Source of the DNA: Clostridiaceae bacterium
GTDB lineage: Bacteria > Bacillota > Clostridia > Oscillospirales > Acutalibacteraceae
Direction: 5' to 3'
DNA: 19,316 bases
NCBI GenBank assembly: GCA_904501675.1
Contig: CAJGCL010000026.1
Coordinates: 1-19,316 of the forward strand
Shown: piece by piece, positions 14,934 to 19,316 of the stretch
Layout: each line of letters starts with the position of its first letter
Position numbering within the stretch: the stretch's first letter is position 1
The notes under the pieces: generated by a model
The model's database searches: none
Told to the model about the DNA's origin: nothing
What the model saw: only the letters and a program-made list of their open reading frames with translations
Made by a program: the position numbers and the translations under genes

Positions 14934-15827
14934 ATGAGAAAACTTGAATTTACTGTTACCCCTGAATTTGATAATTGCCCACTGCTCCATTTCATGAAAA
15001 CTGAGCTTGAACTTTCAACTTATATAATAAAACATCTGCGAAATACTCCTCAGACAGTTTTTATAAACAGCACCCATTGGCGTGTTGTTGACAAGGTAAA
15101 GGCAGGCGATAAGCTTACCCTTTTTATTCCTGAAAAAACAACTCCGCCACCTCTGTGGGACGTGCCCATAGACATTATATTTGAAGACGAAGATATCCTC
15201 ATTGTAAACAAGCCCTCAGGTATCTCTTCTCACCCTACCCGCAACCATCCAAACGGTACTCTTTGCAATGCTGTAGCAAACTATCTTATAAAAACTCAGA
15301 ACGAGCCTGCTGCAGGTAGAGCAATAGGACGGCTTGATAAGGTAACCTCCGGTGTAATGGTTTTTGCAAAGAACAGCTATGCCGCATCAAAGCTTAACGG
15401 CAATATGAATAAAATATATAACGCAATCGTCTGGGGAACACCCGAATCGCAAGGAACAATAGATGCGCCAATTTACCGTCCGGATATGGGGCTTACTCTC
15501 AGAACAGTTGACCCAAGAGGAGATTACGCTATTACTCATTGGAAAACTATTGAGCAGTTTGAAGATAAAGCTTTTGTTGAGGTGAAAACGGAGACAGGAA
15601 GAACACATCAGATTCGCGTTCACTTTGATTATATAGGCCATCCTCTTGTTGGTGATGAATTATACGATTCTCCCGAAACAGAATTTTTAAATCACGCCGC
15701 ACTTCATTGCAGGCAGATTACAATAACCCATCCTATTACATTGGAGGAAATGACATTTGTTGCTCCCATCCCTGAGGATATGAAAAAAGAGTTGGAAAAA
15801 AGCGGATTTTCTGTTGACAAACAGTGA
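14934..15827 (+). CDS. RluA-family 23S rRNA/tRNA pseudouridine synthase
   Basis: Converts specific uridines in RNA to pseudouridine. The 297 residues hold an N-terminal S4-like region (about 1-65: STYIIKHLRNTPQTVFIN) and the catalytic domain, with IIFEDEDILIVNKPSGISSH, catalytic Asp135 in GRLDKVTSG, and ETGRTHQIRVHFDYIGHPLV. ATG 14934 is preferred over GTG 14928 because AAAGGAG at 14918-14924 is only four bases from the GTG but nine from the ATG. The target uridine cannot be predicted from sequence. The last codons contain the promoter of the L21 operon, so the two units touch. Confidence 0.93.
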   Translation: MRKLEFTVTPEFDNCPLLHFMKTELELSTYIIKHLRNTPQTVFINSTHWRVVDKVKAGDKLTLFIPEKTTPPPLWDVPIDIIFEDEDILIVNKPSGISSHPTRNHPNGTLCNAVANYLIKTQNEPAAGRAIGRLDKVTSGVMVFAKNSYAASKLNGNMNKIYNAIVWGTPESQGTIDAPIYRPDMGLTLRTVDPRGDYAITHWKTIEQFEDKAFVEVKTETGRTHQIRVHFDYIGHPLVGDELYDSPETEFLNHAALHCRQITITHPITLEEMTFVAPIPEDMKKELEKSGFSVDKQ

Positions 15828-15842
15828 TGTATCTGCTAAAAT
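15814..15842 (+). promoter_or_regulatory. Sigma-A promoter of the rplU-prp-rpmA operon
   Basis: TTGACA (15814-15819), a spacer of 17 bases, TAAAAT (15837-15842). The -35 box lies inside the last codons of the RluA-family gene. Transcription would start near 15849, giving a leader of about 98 bases that matches the L21 leader. Confidence 0.8.
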
Positions 15843-15849
15843 ACCATTT

Positions 15850-15946
15850 GCCGCATATTAAGGGCGGGTACTATTGGTGTGCCCACAAGTGTTATTTTCA
15901 GGTAACCGCCTTGTTAGCGAGACTGAAAGAAAGCAGGTAAAAATCT
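15850..15946 (+). ncRNA. Ribosomal protein L21 leader
   Basis: Structured 5' leader upstream of rplU. The GGCGGG...CTATTGGTGTGCCCAC segment, an arm GGCGG (15863-15867) that can pair with CCGCC (15906-15910), and the GCGAGACTG stretch before the start resemble the L21 leader found in Firmicutes. It is expected to let L21 repress its own operon. The match is from memory of the motif, not from a model search. The ribosome site before the ATG (GCAGG) is weak, in keeping with translational control. Confidence 0.7.
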
Positions 15947-16258
15947 ATGTACGCAATCATCGAAACAGGCGGAAAGCAGTACAAAGTTGAGAACGGCGAT
16001 GTTATCTACATCGAAAAGCTCGACGTTGAAGCTGATTCCACAATAACCTTCGATAAGGTTATCGCAGTTGGTGCAGACGACGGTATCAAAGTTGGTGCTC
16101 CTTACGTTGACGGCGCTTCAGTTAGCGCAAAGGTTGTTAAGAACGGCAAGGGCAAGAAGATCGTTGTTGCAACTTACAAGCCAAAGAAGAATGAAAAACG
16201 TAAAATGGGCCACAGACAGCCATATACAAAGGTTGAGATTTCAGCTATCAATGCTTAA
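15947..16258 (+). CDS. rplU: 50S ribosomal protein L21
   Basis: Large-subunit protein of 103 residues that binds 23S rRNA. The N-terminus MYAIIETGGKQYKVENGD and the C-terminal segment KRKMGHRQPYTKVEI are diagnostic. It is the first gene of the conserved L21-Prp-L27 operon and is preceded by its own promoter and structured leader. Length is normal. The next gene starts 5 bases after the stop. Confidence 0.98.
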   Translation: MYAIIETGGKQYKVENGDVIYIEKLDVEADSTITFDKVIAVGADDGIKVGAPYVDGASVSAKVVKNGKGKKIVVATYKPKKNEKRKMGHRQPYTKVEISAINA

Positions 16259-16263
16259 GTCTT

Positions 16264-16587
16264 ATGATTAAAGCTACGTTTTATTATTCAAAAAACGGCG
16301 CACTTACAGGCTTCAATATTAAGGGTCATTCAGGCTATGCTGAAAGCGGTTCTGATATCATATGCGCATCAGTTTCCTCTGCTGCATATATGGTCGCTAA
16401 TACCATTATGGAAATAATGGGAGTTAAGGCAGATGCACGTGTAGACGATAGCGGTGAAATGACATTTATTATCCCTGAAGAAAGTGCAGACAAAACAAAC
16501 GATATATTGCAAGGCTTAAAGCTTCATATTAACGAGCTCAGCTTGCAATATCCCAAAAATGTTACGATAACTACTACGGAGGTGTAA
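16264..16587 (+). CDS. prp: Ribosomal-processing cysteine protease Prp
   Basis: A 107-residue cysteine protease (YsxB family) that removes the N-terminal extension of Firmicute ribosomal protein L27. The catalytic pair is visible: His22 in GHSGYAESGSD and Cys34 in IICASVSSAA, at the same positions as in the Staphylococcus aureus enzyme. It sits between rplU and rpmA, the arrangement found across Firmicutes. Its last codons contain the GGAGGTG ribosome site of rpmA, whose start is 4 bases after the stop. The matching substrate extension is present in L27. Confidence 0.96.
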   Translation: MIKATFYYSKNGALTGFNIKGHSGYAESGSDIICASVSSAAYMVANTIMEIMGVKADARVDDSGEMTFIIPEESADKTNDILQGLKLHINELSLQYPKNVTITTTEV

Positions 16588-16591
16588 CGAA

Positions 16592-16876
16592 ATGCTTAAG
16601 ATTAACATTCAGTTATTTGCTCATAAAAAAGGTATGGGTTCTACCCGTAACGGCCGTGATTCTGAGTCTAAAAGACTTGGTGCTAAGAGAGCAGACGGTC
16701 AGTATGTTCTTGCAGGTAACATCCTCGTAAGACAGAGAGGCACAAAGATTCACCCAGGCACAAACGTTGGTAAGGGTAAAGACGATACACTCTTTGCACT
16801 TGTTGACGGTCAGGTTCGTTTCGAGCGCCTTGGCAGAGACAGAAAGAAAGTTTCTGTTTATCCAGTTGAGCAGTAA
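16592..16876 (+). CDS. rpmA: 50S ribosomal protein L27, Prp-cleaved precursor
   Basis: A 94-residue L27 whose mature N-terminus reaches toward the peptidyl-transferase centre. The first nine residues (MLKINIQLF, before AHKKG) form the Firmicute extension that Prp removes; the mature body follows with KKGMGSTRNGRDSESKRLG. The ribosome site GGAGGTG lies inside the end of prp. A strong terminator follows 16 bases after the stop, closing the three-gene operon. Confidence 0.98.
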   Translation: MLKINIQLFAHKKGMGSTRNGRDSESKRLGAKRADGQYVLAGNILVRQRGTKIHPGTNVGKGKDDTLFALVDGQVRFERLGRDRKKVSVYPVEQ

Positions 16877-16892
16877 TTAATAGTTACAAGCG

Positions 16893-16926
16893 CACCCTAT
16901 CCAATCGGATAGGGTGTATTTTTTTG
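16893..16926 (+). terminator. Rho-independent terminator of the rplU-prp-rpmA operon
   Basis: Perfect 10-bp stem (16893-16902 with 16907-16916), a 4-base loop AATC, then TATTTTTTTG. The rest of the gap up to the next promoter at 17046 is AT-rich with no feature I recognise. Confidence 0.93.
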
Positions 16927-17045
16927 CCTTTTTACAGAATAATCCAAAAACCACATACAATAATATATAAGGTAACTGCGCTCTGAAATCAGGGAATAAA
17001 AATTGGAAATTCACAATCTATTTACAAAAAAAATCCAAAACAAGG

Positions 17046-17074
17046 TTGACAAACTACTTTTTGTGGAGTATATT
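17046..17074 (+). promoter_or_regulatory. hrcA: Sigma-A promoter of the hrcA-grpE-dnaK operon
   Basis: Perfect TTGACA (17046-17051), a spacer of 17 bases, and TATATT (17069-17074). The CIRCE operator starts 10 bases after the -10 box, near the expected transcription start, so bound HrcA would block initiation. Confidence 0.88.
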
Positions 17075-17084
17075 ATTAACAGAG

Positions 17085-17111
17085 TTAGCACTCACTTAAC
17101 GAGAGTGCTAA
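17085..17111. promoter_or_regulatory. CIRCE operator (HrcA binding site)
   Basis: Perfect match to the consensus: TTAGCACTC (17085-17093), nine bases, GAGTGCTAA (17103-17111). HrcA binds it to repress the heat-shock operon; the regulator is encoded by the first gene downstream, so control is autogenous. Confidence 0.98.
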
Positions 17112-17143
17112 AAGGCGCTAAAGCCGATTGAGAGGTGAAACCC

Positions 17144-18172
17144 TTGAGTGATATATCAAAAAGGAAGCAAGAAATTCTTGCAACAATAATTGAGCGTTAT
17201 ATTGCCACGGGTGAGCCTGTTGGCTCAAAAGCCATATGCGCAGATATGAACAATGCCGTTTCTTCCGCTACAATAAGAAACGATATGGCAGATTTAGTTG
17301 AGCTTGGCCTTTTAGAGCAACCTCATACATCTGCCGGCAGAATTCCTTCTCAGGCGGGCTACCGCTACTATGTAGATAATCTTATGACTGCTTATGAATT
17401 AGGTATAGATGAGCAGGAACGCATAAAAATCTGGCTTCAGGGTTTTTCAGGCGAGCCTGATAAGCTTCTCGAAAAAGCAGGAAGCATTCTTGCAGAGCTT
17501 ACAAACTGCGTTGCTGTCTCCTCTTCCCCATCAGATAGCGAGGCATATATAAGAAGAATAGAGCTTGTACCTCTCAGTGAGCACACTGCTATGATAGTTC
17601 TTCTTGCTACATCAGGTATTTTAAGAAGTGCGGTTGTCAGAAGCGATGCAGAAATAAACGTTGATATCGCAGAGGTTTTCTACAACATCTGCCAGACTTA
17701 TTTCAACGGCAGAAACGTTTCTGATATAACACTTACATTTATACAGACTCTTGTAGCTTCCTTAGGTGATAAGGTTTTTATAATGTCCCCTTTCCTCTGC
17801 GCTATTGCAGACCTGTGCGATGCAGTAAAAACAACTGAGATTCATTTAAAGAGTCCTAACAACATACTTAACCATAGCGAGCTTTCCGAAGACGCCTTCA
17901 GGCTCATGGATTTCTTGCACAGAGGAACACCTCTGGAAAATATGCTTGAATCCTACAAAAAGCCTTTGAATGTTGCTATAGGAACAGAAAATGTTTACAG
18001 AGAGCTTCGCAATAGCACAACAATTTTCTCAAAATATTCCGTTGGCGAAAAAGAAAGCGGTTCAATAGGAATTATAGGCCCCACAAGGCTTGATTACGCA
18101 AGACTGATTCCAAGCATTAAATATCTTGCCGGCATAATCGGTTCAATGCTTACAGAAACATTAGATGAATAA
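17144..18172 (+). CDS. hrcA: Heat-inducible transcription repressor HrcA
   Basis: CIRCE-binding repressor of class I heat-shock genes, whose activity depends on GroEL. The N-terminal winged helix shows SKRKQEILATIIERYIATG, EPVGSKAI and SSATIRNDMADLVELGLLEQ; PHTSAGRIPSQAGYRYYVD follows. The C-terminal part has the usual GSIGIIGPTRLDYARLIPSI segment. I chose TTG 17144 (342 residues) because AGAGGTG (17131-17137) is then correctly spaced; the in-frame GTG at 17135 lies within that ribosome site, though it would add only three residues. The stop is 10 bases before the grpE ATG. Confidence 0.96.
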   Translation: MSDISKRKQEILATIIERYIATGEPVGSKAICADMNNAVSSATIRNDMADLVELGLLEQPHTSAGRIPSQAGYRYYVDNLMTAYELGIDEQERIKIWLQGFSGEPDKLLEKAGSILAELTNCVAVSSSPSDSEAYIRRIELVPLSEHTAMIVLLATSGILRSAVVRSDAEINVDIAEVFYNICQTYFNGRNVSDITLTFIQTLVASLGDKVFIMSPFLCAIADLCDAVKTTEIHLKSPNNILNHSELSEDAFRLMDFLHRGTPLENMLESYKKPLNVAIGTENVYRELRNSTTIFSKYSVGEKESGSIGIIGPTRLDYARLIPSIKYLAGIIGSMLTETLDE

Positions 18173-18182
18173 GGGTGAAAAT

Positions 18183-18728
18183 ATGGCAGACGAGAAAAAG
18201 ACAAACGACGCGGAACAGACCGCCGCTGAAAAAGAAACAAAAAAGAAAAAGAAGCTTGACAAAAAAGGTGAAATCGATTCTCTTAATGCAGAAATCGAAA
18301 AGCTGACCAACGAGCTTGCCACGCTAAAAGATGCTCACCTTCGCACTCTCGCTGAGTATGACAATTTCAGAAAACGTTCTCAACGCGAAAAAGAAGCAAC
18401 TTATGGCGATGCTAAAGCAAACACGTTAAAAACACTGCTTCCTGTCTTAGATAACTTTGACAGAGCAGCTGATAATAAAACCGACGACATTGAGGTTTAT
18501 CGTAAAGGTATTGAGATGACACTTACTCAACTTGGTGAAATTCTCAAAAACCTTGAGGTAGAGTCCTTCGGTGAAGTGGGAGACGAATTCGACCCTAACA
18601 TCCACAGCGCAGTAATGACTGTCGAAAATGCAGACCTTCCTGAAAACTCCGTTGCAGGTGTTTTCGAAAAGGGCTACAAAATGGGAGACCGAATTCTCAG
18701 ATTTGCAACCGTTCAGGTTACAAATTAA
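18183..18728 (+). CDS. grpE: Nucleotide exchange factor GrpE
   Basis: Co-chaperone that releases ADP from DnaK. The 181 residues begin with a charged, low-complexity segment (about 1-35, Lys/Glu-rich), then a long coiled coil (about 36-85) with LAEYDNFRKRSQREKE, and a C-terminal beta domain with DEFDPNIHSAVMTVEN and VAGVFEKGYKMGDRILR. ATG 18183 is chosen because AAGGGTG lies just upstream; an in-frame ATG at 18165 would overlap hrcA and lacks a site of its own. It is the second gene of the CIRCE operon. Confidence 0.96.
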   Translation: MADEKKTNDAEQTAAEKETKKKKKLDKKGEIDSLNAEIEKLTNELATLKDAHLRTLAEYDNFRKRSQREKEATYGDAKANTLKTLLPVLDNFDRAADNKTDDIEVYRKGIEMTLTQLGEILKNLEVESFGEVGDEFDPNIHSAVMTVENADLPENSVAGVFEKGYKMGDRILRFATVQVTN

Positions 18729-18774
18729 ATAAGCAAACAAATCAAAAACATAAATTTATTGGAGGTATTTAACT

Positions 18775-19316
18775 ATGGCAAAAACAATTGGTATCGACTT
18801 AGGTACAACAAACTCATGCGTAGCAGTTATTGAAGGTGGCGAGCCTGTAGTTATCGCAAACGTTGAAGGTAACAGAACAACACCATCTGTTGTTGGTTTC
18901 TCAAAATCAGGCGAAAGACTTGTAGGTCAGGTCGCAAAGCGTCAGGCAGTTCAGAATCCTGACAGAACAATTGCATCTATCAAAAGACATATGGGTACAG
19001 ATTATAAGGTAGCTATCGACGACAAGTCATACACACCACAGGAAATCTCAGCTATGATTCTTTCAAAGCTTAAAGCAGACGCAGAAAGCTACCTTGGCGA
19101 TAAGGTAACAGAAGCAGTTATTACTGTTCCTGCATACTTCACAGACTCACAGCGTCAGGCAACAAAGGACGCAGGTAAAATCGCAGGCCTTGAAGTTAAG
19201 AGAATCATCAATGAGCCAACAGCTGCTGCTCTTGCTTACGGTATTGACAAGGAAAATGACCAGAAGGTTATGGTTTATGACCTTGGTGGTGGTACTTTCG
19301 ACGTTTCAATTATCGA
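18775..19316 (+). CDS. dnaK: Chaperone DnaK (Hsp70), 3' end missing
   Basis: ATP-dependent chaperone; only the first 180 codons, part of the ATPase domain, lie in the window and the frame is open to its last base. Signatures are GIDLGTTNSC near the start, VITVPAYFTDSQRQATKDAG, INEPTAAALAYG, and the phosphate-binding VYDLGGGTFDVSII. The segment from VAKRQAVQNPDRT to SIKRHMG lacks the insert present in Gram-negative DnaK, in keeping with a Gram-positive host. A GGAGG ribosome site precedes the ATG. It is the third gene of the CIRCE-controlled operon; dnaJ may follow outside. Confidence 0.97.
   Translation, partial: MAKTIGIDLGTTNSCVAVIEGGEPVVIANVEGNRTTPSVVGFSKSGERLVGQVAKRQAVQNPDRTIASIKRHMGTDYKVAIDDKSYTPQEISAMILSKLKADAESYLGDKVTEAVITVPAYFTDSQRQATKDAGKIAGLEVKRIINEPTAAALAYGIDKENDQKVMVYDLGGGTFDVSII

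Noticed and set aside
1..19316. CRISPR arrays, insertion sequences, phage genes, tRNA or rRNA genes
   Set aside because: No regular repeat-spacer pattern, transposase or integrase motif, terminal repeats or tRNA-like cloverleaf was seen on either strand.

Overview
The window comes from a low-GC, spore-forming, Gram-positive bacterium, most likely a Clostridia member. I would guess an Oscillospirales/Ruminococcaceae-type gut organism, but the lineage cannot be fixed from this sequence. The support is: sporulation genes (yabP, yabQ, spoIIR); the Firmicute L27 precursor with its Prp protease; a CIRCE-controlled hrcA-grpE-dnaK operon; a DnaK lacking the Gram-negative insert; a class B sortase; and AGGAGG-like ribosome sites with several TTG/GTG starts. 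I see no mobile elements, CRISPR arrays, tRNAs or rRNAs. The window is mostly core chromosome, densely packed, and no gap exceeds 300 bases.

Bases 1-7820, one long plus-strand operon whose start lies outside the window. It holds a cysteine desulfurase (5' end missing), thiI, a stand-alone CinA C-terminal amidase (pncC-like), a class B sortase, a membrane protein that looks like a decayed full-length CinA with an external Thr/Asn-rich tail, galE and an intracellular GH13 alpha-glucan hydrolase. Genes overlap or are 4-32 bases apart. The desulfurase and ThiI form the sulfur relay for tRNA 4-thiouridine. The operon ends at a perfect 17-bp hairpin shared with the convergent unit.

Bases 7820-9523, minus strand: a membrane-anchored M14 zinc carboxypeptidase followed by a HAD phosphatase, behind a near-consensus sigma-A promoter.

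Bases 9545-12122, plus strand: yabP-yabQ-divIC-yabR, the same gene order as in Bacillus subtilis (sporulation plus septum formation), then a fumarase/tartrate dehydratase alpha subunit with no beta subunit beside it. That gene overlaps spoIIR tail to tail.

Bases 12112-13692, minus strand: ispE (MEP isoprenoid pathway), a terminator-like hairpin, then spoIIR, whose ribosome site lies inside the hairpin.

Bases 13832-16926, plus strand: a PHP-family histidinol-phosphatase-like gene; an RluA-type pseudouridine synthase behind a promoter and a leader with two inverted repeats; then the L21 leader, rplU, prp and rpmA, ending at a strong terminator.

Bases 17046-19316, plus strand: sigma-A promoter, perfect CIRCE operator, hrcA, grpE and the 5' part of dnaK (heat-shock operon), running off the window.

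The most unusual item is the CinA-like membrane protein at 3410-4882. It keeps the domain order of CinA but has lost its signature motifs and gained a membrane anchor, and it sits two genes from an intact CinA C-terminal domain.
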